This document shows positions 1 to 12,021 of a stretch of 64,000 bases of DNA, one piece after another. The position numbers and the translations under genes are program-made. Under the pieces are notes generated by a model that ran no database searches, had not been told where the DNA came from, and worked only from the letters and a program-made list of their open reading frames with translations. Every line of letters begins with the position of its first letter. The first letter of the stretch is position 1. This DNA comes from Microstegium vimineum (Eukaryota > Streptophyta > Magnoliopsida > Poales > Poaceae): the NCBI GenBank assembly GCA_022036555.1, contig CM039137.1, forward strand, positions 10,517,630 through 10,581,629. Reading direction: 5' to 3'.

Positions 1-564
1 TCGCCACCGGATCCGGCCATCCGCCGTCGGGATCCGGCCGCGCTCGATGTAGCAGTCGTCGCCGCCAGGTCGCGCGAGCTCCTGGCAGCCGCCGCCGCCG
101 TAGGGCCACTTGCGCGGGATGTTGCCGCGGCCGCGTGCTCCGTCTTCGTCGCTGCCCGCTGGAGGTAGAGGGAGTGTCGAATGAGGGAAGGAGAGGGAGA
201 GACGGAAGGGAGAGGGGAGCGAGTCGAGTGAGCGAGTCGAGAGAGGAGAGCGGCGCTGAGAGAAAGAGGATGAGGAGAAGTTAGGGTTTTACTCTGTTTA
301 TGTATGGTGTGATTAATTTGGGCCGAGTGAGCTTTCTTATGGACTCGGCCTTTTAACCGAGGCGGGCCTATTTTAGGCAACCACCACCATAAATAGCCTT
401 TTAACCGAGGCGAGCCTCGTACAACTAACCGCCTCAGTTAATATATTTTGAGTGACGGATTTTTTTAACCGCCATGGTTAATAAAAAATAACTGCCACCG
501 TTAATCCCTCTATTAACCATGACGGTTTATAGGTTTGACCGCCACGGTTAATAATTCTCAAGTG
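1..564. mobile_element. CACTA-like (En/Spm-type) transposon end, truncated by window edge
   Basis: The segment carries many short copies of an AACCGAGGCGG / TTAACCGCCA(C/T)GG motif in both orientations (about 350-555), as in CACTA subterminal repeats. Its right end, read on the minus strand, is CACTTGAGAATTATTAACCG, which fits a CACT-type terminus. The GC-rich part (1-240) resembles the interior of the element at 28101-29091. The other end is outside the window. No transposase is visible, so this is probably a non-autonomous copy. Confidence 0.5.
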
Positions 565-1650
565 CTATGCAAAATAAATTATGTAATAGTGTCGTTAGGC
601 TCGTGAGCCAAATCATAAAAACACATTTCAGGGAAATTATAAAAGCAAGACTCGTTGACTGCTCTATGCTCTATTTGATGCGCACCGCAGATGTAGGGGT
701 GGCGGGTGGAGTCGGAGTCAAGGGGACTTCTATATTTGCCTAGGGTTTGGACTAATTGGGTTGACCTTAGCCGATTTCAATATGCTGCTCATTTGAGCTG
801 ACAAATTATCTGGCTCGTTCGAGCTAACGAGCAGCTCACGAGCTAGCTCGAGCTGGCTCGTTATAAAACGAGCTGGATCATTATAAAACGAGTCGAGCTC
901 GAGCCGAGTTATTAACGAGCGAGTCGAGCGAGTTAACGAGTTTCGAGTTTTTCGTCCAGCCTTACATGTAAACATTTGCAATGATAACTTGTTAGCATGA
1001 TAGTTGTTCAAATAACCTAAAGCCTTATTTGAAATACATGATTTTTTTTTGTTGCTGAGATTTTCCAGTAAAGCTGAAACAATTCCCGTGAAATTCATGT
1101 AAGATCCTCATGAAATTTTTGCATTCCAAATAAACTCTAAAAAGGTCAATAGGATTAAATTGTTGCTTTATTATTTTCTACTACCTTTCGCTAAACATTG
1201 TCGTTATAGTTTATTCTAAGTTAACTGTTTCAGTTTTACTAAATTTACAGAGAAGATTGTCGGTAGGAGTATTTTTACTTTGTTATTACTTTTTCTTGAT
1301 GGGCCTGATTTCATGGTTGATTTTTGGGCCTAACCTAAAAAATCAGAGCAAGTTGGGCCGTTAAGGCAGGCCTGCCAACAAACTGCACTGGTCTAAGAAC
1401 CCTAGCATACACAATTTTTAATTGTTGACAGATTATCAGTCATTTGGATACACGCACGGCGCTGCACCAATCCTAATAGTTGGACGAACACCCTCCATAG
1501 TTTTTGCAGCGACAATTGTTTCCATTACCGAGTCAAAGTCTATTTGCTAGCCTGCACTAGCTCCCGCAAGGCCAGGTTGGAAATCAGGAAACCAAACGTA
1601 CAAGGACTGGGGTTAGTTTGGCTAAGTTCAACCTACCAACGGTTGATGGT
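565..1650. other. Intergenic, no gene recognised
   Basis: AT-rich DNA without a credible reading frame. Between about 800 and 960 there is a cluster of GCTCG/CGAGC words (ACGAGCTCGAG-like) of the kind seen inside small plant DNA transposons. I cannot place its ends. Confidence 0.5.
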
Positions 1651-2974
1651 TGTAACATCCAATGTAAACCAAAATAAAACACATATATAGAATTAGGGTT
1701 TAAACTTACAAATTCATGAGTTTTGATGAATCTATGTTTTCGCAATGATTAATTAGCAAAACCGTCAAATAGGACCTACATGTCAAATCAAATCACAAAT
1801 TCCACGAGGGCACAAATTCCAGAAGATTATAGAGGACACTAGAGGCGCCATCACATTGAAGCAGAGGGGCAGAGGCAGCCAGGCCAGCTCTTAGAAGCCA
1901 GGGAACGTCCACGTTCCCATGTTCCACGTTCCGGGAACGTCCACCTCCCGGAAACACGAATGTTCTCGTTCCCACGTTATAAAGTAGCACCCCAAATTTC
2001 CGTTCCCGTTCCACGTTCTCGTTCCTCAGTGGGAACATAGCTACTAAGGGCCAGCTAGCCCGTGGGCCCACCCATCGGTCTCTGCCTCATGAAAGTATGT
2101 TTTCCACCGCCTTAGGATTTGCATCTAAGCCCTTGATTAAGGTCGGTTTGATCCGAAGGTACAGATTCATCGCTTGGGGCTATCTAATCAGTGTTATACC
2201 CCCTCATCATAGAGATCTGATTTAGAAACCCTGAGACTCATCGAGAAACCTAATTGGAATCCAGAGCCAACAATCCAATAAGAAGATTAGTCCTCTAATG
2301 TACGATCTAGTCTTGTATCTACATATAGTGAGATAGAGTGGAAGGGAGAGATTGAAGGAAGTGTCGGCCTGTTAGTACTCTCTCCACGCTTGTACCTGAC
2401 AGGATCAAGTTCTTCGGAGCTTGCTTCTAAGATTTCTCTGGCAATCAACTTTTGATTAAAGTAAGTAACATTTTTTATATTGTTCTTCATTTTTGCGACT
2501 CTCTTTTGAGTACTTTAATCCTTGTCGATCTTGGTTTAAAATAGTATTAGTAGTGTAATCATGGTGCTTAAACTTAGTTACTCATAGATGTACCCTATTA
2601 GCCAGACCGTGGTAGCTCACGAGGGTGACTTTTATATCCTTGTTGAATCTTATATTGTTTACCTTCCATTGGTAGGCCGAGCAGAAACTTGTGAGTAGAA
2701 ATATCATATTTTGTCTATGTTCTTCCTATGCGATTTTACAAGTTGAATAATTCAAAATCTATCTTACCAGAGTTAGAACTAGAAAACTCTAGGTTATCTT
2801 CTCTACACTCTTATCCTCTTAGGCCTTAGTTGCTACTTAGGGGTTAAGCTAGACTTAGTGCTCACACATGTTTTCTTGAATTTAATATTAAATTGGGTAC
2901 TCTCAGTAAAGTGTTGCATTAGTATCTATTCGTACACTTATTGATTTTTCTGTGTGCGTTAATAAGTATCAACA
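1651..2974 (+). mobile_element. Decayed Ty3/gypsy-type LTR (candidate)
   Basis: The segment begins TGTAACATCC and ends TATCAACA, followed two bases later by a sequence (about 2977-3002) that looks like a mutated form of the tRNA-Asp-type primer-binding site used by Athila/Tat elements: the CGTTGC and GGGACTA words are kept and others have changed by transitions. No second copy of this LTR is in the window, so it is a truncated element or a fragment. The boundaries are inferred from TG...CA and the PBS only. Confidence 0.35.
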
Positions 2975-3858
2975 AGCATTTCTGACGTCGTTGCTAGGGA
3001 CTACAAACTTAATGGCGATGTTAAGAAGTGTCAACAACAACCATACAAGCTACGCTATATGCACACATCCTGGCTTAGTTGGGCTTGCATCTGTCTCCCA
3101 GCCAAGCCAGCCCTAGTGCGGGTTACTAAACAGATTGTATGTGAGACATCAAATTTGTGGTTGTGGGGCTGCAGTGGCAACCAGACATTGGTGCTTTGTA
3201 AGCAGGAGGAAACATGGGTTGGTTGGGCTGAGTCCAGATGACCACTGTTCAACTGTAGGGACCAATATCTAGGAACCTAGGGGCTAGGAGGCGGAGGAAG
3301 ACTAGAAACCCAGGATGTGCACACACACCTGAGACAAACATATAGGGTGTCTTTGTTTGGGACTCCAACCCTTGGCTTGGTTCTAGAGGCAAGGTGGGCT
3401 TGTTTGGTTGGGTGTACGTGGGTTGTATCTAGGCTTGTGGAAGCCATCATACGCCCCGAGGCCTGGCCTATTGGGAATGCCAACGATGGCCGCTTTTATC
3501 ATGCCTAGACTGGCCAAGCCGCGTGGCCCTTCATTTGGTAGGACCAGGGTGTCTGCTGCTGGCCACCAAAATAAAAGGCAGGTCTCGCCACCACACTAGG
3601 GTTTTATGGCTACCATTAACACATTTCCCACTGCGTCGCCGCTCTTTCTCGCTCTTGCATTATCTTGTCTTCGTCCACCTTGGTGTGTCGCTGGTGGCAG
3701 TGAGCTTCACTGGCGGTGCTGGTAAGTGAGGGTGGTTGCTTGCCTGCGGCCTGATTCACATCTTGTTCATCTATTCTTCTTTGCTTCTTCTACGCATTCG
3801 ATAATATATGTTAGGCTTGAATCCTTATACTGTGGCTTGAATCCATCATTTTTTCACC
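2975..3858. other. Non-coding, probable remnant of the preceding retroelement
   Basis: Short open frames here overlap on both strands and match nothing I recognise. The first part is probably the leader of the decayed LTR element. The rest (about 3240-3730) is moderately GC-rich unique-looking DNA. Confidence 0.4.
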
Positions 3859-4070
3859 GAGCTTTAGGATCTGGTAGATGATTGATACATATCTAGTTTT
3901 TTTTCACTGAGCTTAGCTTTAGGGTTTGGTAGGTGATTGATGCGGATCCGGGGTTTTCCCACTGAGCTTTAGGATTTGGTAGATGATTGATGCAAATCTT
4001 GGTTTTTCCACTGAGCTTTAGGATTTGGTAGATAATTGATGCGGATCTGGGTGGCGGCTTTAGGATTTGG
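3859..4070 (+). repeat. Tandem repeat array, left half
   Basis: About four imperfect units of 45-55 bp, each with GAGCTTTAGGATTTGGTAG followed by GATTGATGCGGATCTGG-like sequence. The array is split by the copia insertion at 4071 and resumes at 10962. Confidence 0.8.
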
Positions 4071-4365
4071 TGTTAGGGAATAATTAAATAAGATCGCACA
4101 CGAGACACAGATTTTACGTGGAAACCCTTTCGGGAAAAACCACTGGCGCCAACCAGCGATCTTCACTATTTGAGGAGAGTGTTTACAGAACGCAGGGAAT
4201 ACAATGAGTCGTCTCCTCTTCCCGTACGGCTTACAAGATGTATTTATAGGATGGACTGACTGCAGTCCAACACGGAAACAAATCCGCTAATAAACATAAC
4301 CCGAACCATGGGCCCTCCAGGCGTCCCCACAAGACTCACGTTATAATTCGGATCATATTCCAACA
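4071..4365 (-). repeat. 3' LTR of the copia element
   Basis: On the minus strand it runs TGTTGGAATATG ... TTCCCTAACA. It matches the LTR at 10666-10961 along its whole length. Confidence 0.95.
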
Positions 4366-4379
4366 AACTCCACCTTGAG
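4366..4379 (-). other. Polypurine tract of the copia element
   Basis: On the minus strand this reads CTCAAGGTGGAGTT, directly before the TG that opens the 3' LTR. This is the expected position of the plus-strand DNA primer. Confidence 0.7.
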
Positions 4380-4465
4380 ACGAATTCCATCTTGTAGAGA
4401 ATGAAGTATCATCAATCAACTCACTTCAATAATAAATAATCACCGGCGCCAAAAGTCGCTAGGAC

Positions 4466-7400
4466 TTAAACTGTAATACCAACTAAGCGTGAGCATAGCT
4501 CAAACTTAGCTCCAGGAACAGGCTTTGTCAACATATCAGCGGGATTCTCATGAGTACTTATCTTGCATACCTTCACATCACCTTCAACAATAACACCTCG
4601 AATAAAATGATATCTCACATCGATGTGCTTAGTCCTTTCATGAAACATCTGATCTTTAGTCAGACAAATAGCACTCTGGCTATCACAATGTATAGTAGTG
4701 CAAGAAGTAACCCCGCAAAGTTCAGAGTATAAACCTCTCAACCAAATAGCTTCCTTACAAGCTTCAGAAATAGCCATATATTCAGCTTCTGTAGTAGACA
4801 GAGCAACAGTAGCCTGTAAACTTGCTTTCCAGCTAACAGCACAACCACCAATGGTAAAAATATAACCCGTGAGAGACCTCCTCTTATCCAAATCACTAGC
4901 ATAATCAAAATTAACATAACCAACAAGTCCATCTCTAGATTTCCCAAATTGCAAACAGGCATTAGAAGTACCTCGCAAATATCTAAAAATCCATTGAACA
5001 GCCCTCCAATGCTCCTTACCAGGATTAGCCATGAATCTACTGACAACACTCAATGCTTGAGATAAATCAGGACGAGAACAAACCATGGCATACATAAGAG
5101 AACCAACTGCAATGGAATATGGAACTCTAGACATGTACTCAATATCAACATCTGACTCTGGACATAAAGCTGAGGATAATCTGAAATGTGTAGCTAATGG
5201 AATACTCACTGGTTTTGCATTATGTATATTAAAACGACGAAGAACCTTTTCAATATAACCTCGCTGACTGAGGTATAACTTACCAGATTTTCTATCTCTA
5301 GTAATTTCCATACCAAGAATTTTCTTAGCTTCACCTAAGTCCTTCATCTCAAATTCTTTACTCAATTGTGCCTTCAATTTAGCTATTTCTGATTTTTCTT
5401 TAGCAGCAATCAACATATCATCAACATAAAGAAGCAGATAAATAGCTGAGCCATTAACAATCTTCAAATAAACACAGCTATCATAATCAGACCGCTTAAA
5501 TCCACGAGAGAGCATGAAAGAGTCAAATCTCTTGTACAATTGCCTAGGAGATTGCTTTAAACCATAAAACGATTTCTTTAACTTGCAAACAAGGTTTTCT
5601 TTTCTAGAATTAACAAAACCTTCATGTTGGCTCATATAAATGTCTTCTTCCAACTCCCCATGTAAGAATGCAGTTTTAACATCTAGTTGCTCAAGTTCAT
5701 AATCATGCATAGCAACAACACTAAGCAAAGTACGAATAGAACTATGCTTAACAACTGGGGAAAAGACATTATTAAAATCAATACCTGAAATTTGGCTATA
5801 ACCTTTAGCAAACCAACCTTGCTTTATACCTTGCTGGCTCACTTGGAGAAATACCTTCCTTTCTTTTAAAAATCCATTTACAATGGACAAACTTCTTATC
5901 CTTAGGCAATCTTACTAAATCACAAGTACCATTCTTTTCAAGAGACTCCATCTCATCTTGCATAGCGGTCATCCAATTGTTGTGATCAGCAGAAATAATA
6001 GCCTCATTATAATTAGAAGGTTCTAAATTACCTTCAATATCTTCTGCAACACTCATAGCATAAGCAACATTGCATTCTTTAATATACCTTTTAACAGGTT
6101 TGGGTTGCCTTCTAACTCTGTCAGCAGCAATAGAATGTTGTGGAGACTGCACAACTAGAGAAGAATGCTCAACAATAGAAGAATCATCAACAATTGAAGA
6201 AATTTCAGCAATAGGTGCATTTTGCACAACAACATTATCAGCATCTGGTGCATCAATCAAGTGCTCCACCTGCACACTTATTTTCTCTCCCTCAATAGGA
6301 GCATCAACAGATAAGTTGTCATAATACATAGCAGATTCATTAAAGATAATATTCCTGCTAAGCACAACTTTACGAGTTTGGGGATTCCACAATTTATAAC
6401 CTTTAACACCAGGTTGATAACCAAGAAATATGCATTTAACAGCTCTAGGCTCCAATTTACCATTATCAACATGAGCATAGGCAGAACAACCAAAAACTCT
6501 CAATTGCGAATAATCAGCTGGAGAACCAGATCATACCTCAATTGGTGTTTTCTTATCAAGAGGGATGCAGGGTGAACGATTAATAAGATAGCAAGCAGTG
6601 GAAGCAGCTTCAGCCCAAAAACGCCTATTCAAACCCGAATTTGACATCATGCAACGGGCTCTGGAGATGATAGTTCTGTTCATACGCTCAGCTACACCAT
6701 TCTGTTGAGGCGTATAAGGAATAGTGTAGTGCCTAACAATGCCTTGAGACTTGCAATATGCATTAAACTCATTAGAACAGAATTCCATCCCATTATCAGT
6801 GCGAAGCTTTTTAACTTTCTTCTCAGTTTGATTTTTAATCATAACCTTCCACTCTTTAAATTCTGAAAATGCTTCTGATTTATACTTCAAGAAATAAGGC
6901 CATACCTTACGAGAATAATCATCAATGATCGTCAACATATAACGTGAACCACCATTAGAAGGCTTGCGAGATGGTCCCCATAAATCAGAATGCACATAAT
7001 CAAGAATACCTTTACTTTTATGAGTAGAGGTATTGAAAGACACCCTTTTGTGTTTGCCAAAAATACAATGCTCACAAAATTTCAACTTACTGATGCTATG
7101 TTGATCAAGAAAACCTCTCTTGCACAATTCATGTAAGCCTTTCTCACTCATATGTCCAAGACACATATGCCAGAGATTAGTAGCACCAGAATTAGATGAT
7201 GAATCAGAAATTACAGCAGCATCACCTGTAATTGTAGTACCATGAAGACGATACAAATTTGGAGATTTCAATTCACCTTTCATCACAATAAGAGAACCCT
7301 TTGACACCTTCAAAACTCCATCTCCACCAGAGTACTTGTACCCTTTACTATCAAGAGTACTCAGAGAAATAAGATTCTTACTCATAGCTGGAACATGCCT

Positions 7401-7646
7401 CACATCAGTAAGAGTTCTGACAATACCATCATGCATCTTAATCTGAATAGATCCAATGCCAACAATATTACGTGGACTGTCATCACCCAACCTGACAGAA
7501 CCTCCACCTTAAAGAGAATCATAGGTGACAAAACAATCTCTATTAATGCATATATGAAATGAAGCAGCAGAATCAAGAATCCATTCATCACCACTATTAG
7601 CACATCCAGCAAAAGCAACTAGCGAATCACCATCAGAATAATCTGC
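4466..7646 (-). pseudogene. Copia pol (protease end, integrase, reverse transcriptase, RNase H), broken
   Basis: In translation order: a protease motif (WILDSAASFHI, about 7570-7540), the integrase HHCC region (HMCLGHM ... FCEHC, about 7170-7060), the integrase core with DLWGP, TDNGMEF and the YTPQQNGVAER block (to about 6660), reverse transcriptase with LLYVDDM near 5430, and RNase H ending in the copia-typical ADMLTKPVP block before the stop at 4466. Three lesions are visible. There is an in-frame TAA at 7509-7511 and an in-frame TGA at 6531-6533. A one-base frameshift at about 5805-5830, just before the AKGYSQ motif, splits RT into two frames. The last codons before the solo-LTR insertion are in the same frame as gag, so gag-pol was one ORF. 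The element cannot make an active polyprotein. Confidence 0.93.
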
Positions 7647-7651
7647 CTTAG

Positions 7652-9241
7652 TGAAAGGATCAAGATGCCCAAGACGGGGGGGGGGGTGAATTGGGCTCTT
7701 TTTAATTTCTAAACAAGAATTAAACCTGTAAAGAGCCAATTAACCCCTAGTGCCTACCGCTTGTGTGTCCTAGCTAGAAAGCGGTAGCAAGACAATGGAA
7801 AGTGAAAAAACTTCCTACACAATTCTAGTATGAGTTGAAAGACAAGTGCGGAAAGTAATGCGGTAATAAAGAACTAGGGAAAGAGATGCTTGACACGGTG
7901 ATGTTTTGCCGAGGTATCGAGGAGTCGACACTCCCCCCTAGTCCTCATTGGAGCACCTCGCAAGGTATAGCTCCCCCTCAATCCCGCGCAAGGGATGAGT
8001 GCTCTCTACGGGCTGATTCTTCGCCACTCCGGCTCGGTGAATCGCCCACAACCGATCACAAACGTCGATGGAGAAGGGCCGCCGACAATCCTCCGGCGAT
8101 CACCTTCCTCCGAGCACCACCGGACCGTCTAGGTGATGTCGATCACCAAGAGTAACAAGCCTCGATCTTCGCTTGACTCACTCAAGCTTCACAACTAGAG
8201 GATGCACACTTGAACTCTTGGATGAACTAGAGAGAGGATGGATGGATTCGCGAATCACTCTCTCTCTCTAGGGCTCTTGCTCTCTTTTCAACCTTCTCAA
8301 CAAACTCAGCAACTCAAGTGAGCAAAGGCAAGGTGGGAGAGAAGTGGGAGGGGCTATAAATAGACCCTCTGAAAACTGCCTCGGGCTGGCAATTTAAGTT
8401 GGCGACGGACGCTCCGTCGACTAGGCGACGGACGGTCCGTCGCATGCCCAACGTCTAGTTTCTGTTCATAGTTGAGGCGACGGACGCTCCGACGCCTAGG
8501 CGACGGACGGTCCGACGCCCTGTCTAACGGCTAGTTCTGACACACTGTTCCCAGCGACGGACGCTACGTCACTAGGTGACGGACGCTCAGCCACAGCGTC
8601 CGACGCTGAGTTCTGGCTAGGGTTGAAAAACACCCTCTCTGAAAGGTCGACGGACGCTCTTCCCAGCGTCCGACGCCTGGCCGACGGACAGCGTCCGACG
8701 CACCCTGAAAAACTTAGCCAGAAAACAACCCCTCTGGAAGGCCGACGGACGCTGTGGACTCAAACACCCAGCGTCCGGCGCCCCTGCCAGGAGCGTCTGA
8801 CGCCCAGAAAACGATTTTGACAACTCCATTTTTTGTCGCGATGAATATGGTAGTTGTTCTAGGCTATCTTATGGTCACCATAGGCTTGCTTAGAGCTAAG
8901 GAAGTCAAGTGTGCACCACACCTAAATCATGAAGCTTTCCTAAGTCAAGCTACTAATCTCAACCCCTCTTGATAGTACGGTCAAAGGTAAAAAGAGAGGC
9001 CCTATCTAATTCTAAGTGCCCTTCATCTCCTTATGGCACTTAGCCTATCATTCTAGGGTGTTCATCATGTCTCCTTAACAACCGAAACGATATCCATCTT
9101 GGGGCCAAGTGATGACCATTATAGCCCATTCTCCTTGATCACTATGGCTAAGCTACGCATAGCCTCTGCAAAACACACGTTAGCCATGATAATCTCTAAT
9201 TGTCGTTAATCACCGAAACCAACTAGGGCCATAATTCTTCA
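7652..9241 (-). mobile_element. Solo LTR nested in the copia gag-pol
   Basis: A 1590-bp segment opening TGAAGAATTATGG and closing TTGATCCTTTCA on the minus strand, flanked by a perfect 5-bp target duplication CTTAG (7647-7651 and 9242-9246). It has TG...CA ends and no coding region, PBS or PPT, which is what LTR-LTR recombination leaves. The G-run followed by GTGAATTGGG near 7676-7695 is a motif I know from a common grass LTR family. Removing it, with one target copy, restores the gag-pol frame. Confidence 0.85.
8400..8815. repeat. Array of GACGGACGGTCCGTC palindromes inside the solo LTR
   Basis: About nine imperfect copies of a palindrome such as GGCGACGGACGGTCCGTCGC, spaced irregularly at roughly 20-70 bp, with variants ending GCTCCGTCG or AGCGTCCGACGC. 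The words are self-complementary and would fold as hairpins. Confidence 0.8.
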
Positions 9242-10084
9242 CTTAGAAGCAGCAACAGAAGCATTACCTTCATCATTAGATTTACCTTTCTCTTTATATG
9301 TGCCAGCTCTCTTCTCTTTATTTTTCAATTTATAACATTCATCGATAAAGTGATTATCCTTCTTGCAATACTTACAAAATTTATCCCCCTTGCTTCGAGA
9401 TTTCAATCGGCCTCTATAACCACTGGAACTTTTGCCTCTATTGCCACTCTTGGATTTATTTTCTGTCTTCCCACGAACAGACAACGCTTCTCCATTGAAA
9501 GCAGAACCTTCAGAAGACACCATCAATTTCATCTTTTCCTTGGCATGCAACGCCTCAGAAACTTCATCAAGAATTAGCGTATCATGACTGTATAACAGTG
9601 TATCTCTGAAGTTTGCATAAGAACTAGGCAAAGAGCATAAAAGAATAAGACCCGAATCCTCATCATCATATTTTACCTCCATAGCTTTTAGATCAGAAAC
9701 GATCTCCTTGAAGGTCGTAAGATGGCTAATCACAGAACCACCCTCTTGCAACTTGTGTGTATACAACTTCATCTTCATATGCATTTTGCTTGTCAAATCT
9801 TTAGACATGCAAATCGACTCTAACTTGAGCCATAAAGCAGCTGCAGTTTTCTCCTGCAGACAATCTTGCAAAATATTATTTGAAAGATGAAGTTGAATTT
9901 GAGTCAAGGCCTTACGATCTTTTCTCTTCTCATCATCGGTCCAAGACTTTGAATCTTTGTTACTGAATTTATCAAGAGCATCATCCACGTCAGCCTGTGT
10001 AAGAATTGCTCGCATCTTGACTTGCCAAAGAGCGAACCTTGTGTCGCGATCCAGAGGTGGAAGATCATACTTCACCGAAGACAT
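9242..10084 (-). pseudogene. Copia gag (nucleocapsid), 3' end cut by solo LTR
   Basis: The likely start is the ATG at 10084 (MSSVKYDLPPL), although the frame is open further upstream. The product has the UBN2/gag region (WQVKMRAIL, about residues 20-150) and a CCHC zinc knuckle, CKYCKKDNHFIDEC, near residue 240. Translation would now stop just inside the solo LTR (9239-9241), about 280 residues from the ATG. The last gag codon AAG (9244-9242) lines up in frame with the pol segment ending at 7646. Confidence 0.9.
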
Positions 10085-10649
10085 GGTGAAGAAATCACAA
10101 CAATAACTAGAAGAAAATAATCTGCAGAAATCTAGGTATAACCCTATTTGAAACCTGCAGTCTGGTACACTTGCATGTACGATCAGCAATAAACTGAAGA
10201 AATAGATCTCCTGGTGCAAATCACCGTGTGCACGTAGCAATTTTTTTTGAATTGATTTTGACCTCACAATCACTAACAGCCAGCTCCTTCCCTCGAACAG
10301 CGTGCGCAAGGAAACAGTAAACACTCACCTTGAATCCTTGATCCGTGTGCACATGCAGAGTACTTGCAATACTCAGTAGATTGATTTCGTGGGACAGGGA
10401 CACCAGCACTGGTAGACCGGCACGGTTTCGATCTCCGCCTGTCAATACGAACTCGCCAGCAGCTTCTTTCTGGTGCGTGATCTGCACCAGCCTCGGGAGG
10501 AGAATCCGGCAAGGACTCGACTTGCACTCCAACTTCGTGTGGCCGATTGGATGCGGCACGAAATCGATCTGCGACGGACTTGGCGGCGGCGTCACGAATG
10601 AACAGGGAATAAAACCCTAAACTTTTTTTTTCAATCTAATCTCGTGTCA

Positions 10650-10663
10650 GGCTCTAGATACCA
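10650..10663 (-). other. Primer-binding site of the copia element
   Basis: On the minus strand this reads TGGTATCTAGAGCC, two bases inside the 5' LTR. It matches the 3' end complement of initiator methionine tRNA with one extra base, as is usual for plant copia elements. Confidence 0.85.
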
Positions 10664-10665
10664 CT

Positions 10666-10961
10666 TGTTAGGGAATAATTAAACAAGATCGCACACGAGA
10701 CACAGATTTTACGTGGAAAACCCTTTCAGAAAAAACCACGGGCGCCAACCAGCGATCTTCACTATATGAAGAGAGTGTTTACAGAACGCAGGGAATACAA
10801 TGAGTCGTCTCCTCTTCCCTTACGGCTTACAAGATGTATTTATAGGACGGACTGACTGTAGTCCAACACGGAAACAAATCCGCTAATAAACATAACCCGA
10901 ACCGTGGGCCCTCCAGGCGTCCCCACAAGACTCACGTTATAATTCGGATCATATTCCAATA
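10666..10961 (-). repeat. 5' LTR of the copia element
   Basis: It is 296 bp, about 96% identical to 4071-4365. Its outer end is ATTCCAATA on the plus strand instead of ATTCCAACA, a single transition at the terminal dinucleotide. Confidence 0.95.
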
Positions 10962-11232
10962 TTTGGTAGGTGATTGATGCAGATCTGGGTGACACACCAT
11001 TTTTTGTCGCAACACTCGAATTCATCATTTTTTTAGTGAGCTTTAGGATTTGGTAGATATTGACGTAGATTTGGATGTCGGCTTTAGGATTTGGTTGATG
11101 ATTGATGCAGATATGAGTAGCGCACCATTTTGTGGATTTGGTATATATTGATGCGGATCTGGGAGGCGGCTTGAGGATTTGGTAGATGAATGATGCGGAT
11201 CTAGATGGTGCACCATTTTGTGTCGCAGCTGA
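10962..11232 (+). repeat. Tandem repeat array, right half
   Basis: This continues the array at 3859-4070, with TTTGGTAGGTGATTGATGC units, some now extended by a GCACCATTTTGTG segment. Four to five imperfect units are visible. Confidence 0.75.
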
Positions 11233-11725
11233 TCCATTAGTTTGCTTAGGATTTGTCTCATACTACAACAATGTTGTACTCATTTTTTTTTTGAATCAAG
11301 AGAGGTTTTTGGCTCCCACTGGTTATAACATATTAAATATGTAAATGTAGCATCAAAATAGATGTACATCAGAGTAAAAAAGAGGGAGAATGTCGTCTAA
11401 TTGATAACCATTTCTTGTTTAGCCACATGAAACCTTCCATTAGGCGTCGTCGGCTAATTATTAGGAGTGGAGCCTTGTTTGTAGTCATCAGTGCTTGGCT
11501 ATTTGGTAGATTCACTCATAGACGAACCTAAGGTCGGACGGTTAGGACACTCACAGTGTAAAATACATTGCCATGTAAGTAATTTGATGATGTGGTATGT
11601 AATTTATTAGGGACAGAGACAGAAAAATGAAGAAACGACCTCTACTTTAGACTCGGCGTCTACGATACGTTCGAGGCCGGAAGACTTCACCGTGCTCGCG
11701 TTGGGGAAGACTAGGGTCGAGTCAA
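11233..11725. other. Intergenic, with a possible MITE fragment
   Basis: No gene seen. At about 11540-11560 the words TTAGGACACTCACAGTGTAA resemble the terminal sequence found at 47917-47940, so a degraded Tourist-like MITE may lie here. Confidence 0.35.
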
Positions 11726-12021
11726 TGGATCCCCTGCGCCCTGCTACCGCCGCCGCCGCAAATCCTCCCCTTCCGCTCCTGCGTTCCCTTCTCCCGCGCG
11801 CCATCTCCCGCGCTCGGGGCCGAGCTTCAAGTTCCCGCGCCGCCGCTCCTCCTCTTCCGCTCGCATGTTGTTTTCTCGCGCGCGCCATCTCCCGCACTGG
11901 AGCCCGCGCTGCCGCCGCAATCCTCCCCTTTGCTCGCGCGCTGTCTTCTTGCGCGCGCCTGGACTCCCTCGCTCTGCTCCCCTGTGCTCTGGCGCCGGCT
12001 GTAGAAGGATCCTGGAATTAA
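11726..12021 (+). other. GC-rich open frame with internal repeats, unrecognised
   Basis: An ATG at 11726 opens a 98-residue frame rich in Ala, Arg, Leu and Pro. It contains about three imperfect copies of an 85-90 bp unit with CGCGCGCCATCTCCCGC. It is followed by a 21-bp direct repeat (TTCCGGCCACAGGTGTTGCTG, about 12085-12126). The base composition is that of a grass first exon, but the protein matches no family I know and the downstream 1.2 kb is AT-rich without clear exons. It could be a non-coding transcript, a captured exon or a TE leader. Confidence 0.25.

Larger units (their letters stand above)
4071..10961 (-). mobile_element. Ty1/copia LTR retrotransposon, complete but inactive
   Basis: Two LTRs of 295 and 296 bp (4071-4365 and 10666-10961) bound an internal region with a primer-binding site, gag, protease/integrase/RT/RNase H and a polypurine tract, all on the minus strand. 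The 5-bp target duplication TTTGG lies at 4066-4070 and 10962-10966. By hand I count about 11 substitutions and one indel between the LTRs (roughly 3.7%). At the commonly used grass rate of 1.3e-8 per site per year this means insertion around 1.4 million years ago. A solo LTR (7652-9241) later interrupted gag-pol. Confidence 0.95.

Noticed and set aside
8400..8815. CRISPR-like array
   Set aside because: Repeats are palindromic but unequally spaced and variable, in a plant LTR; no spacers or cas genes.
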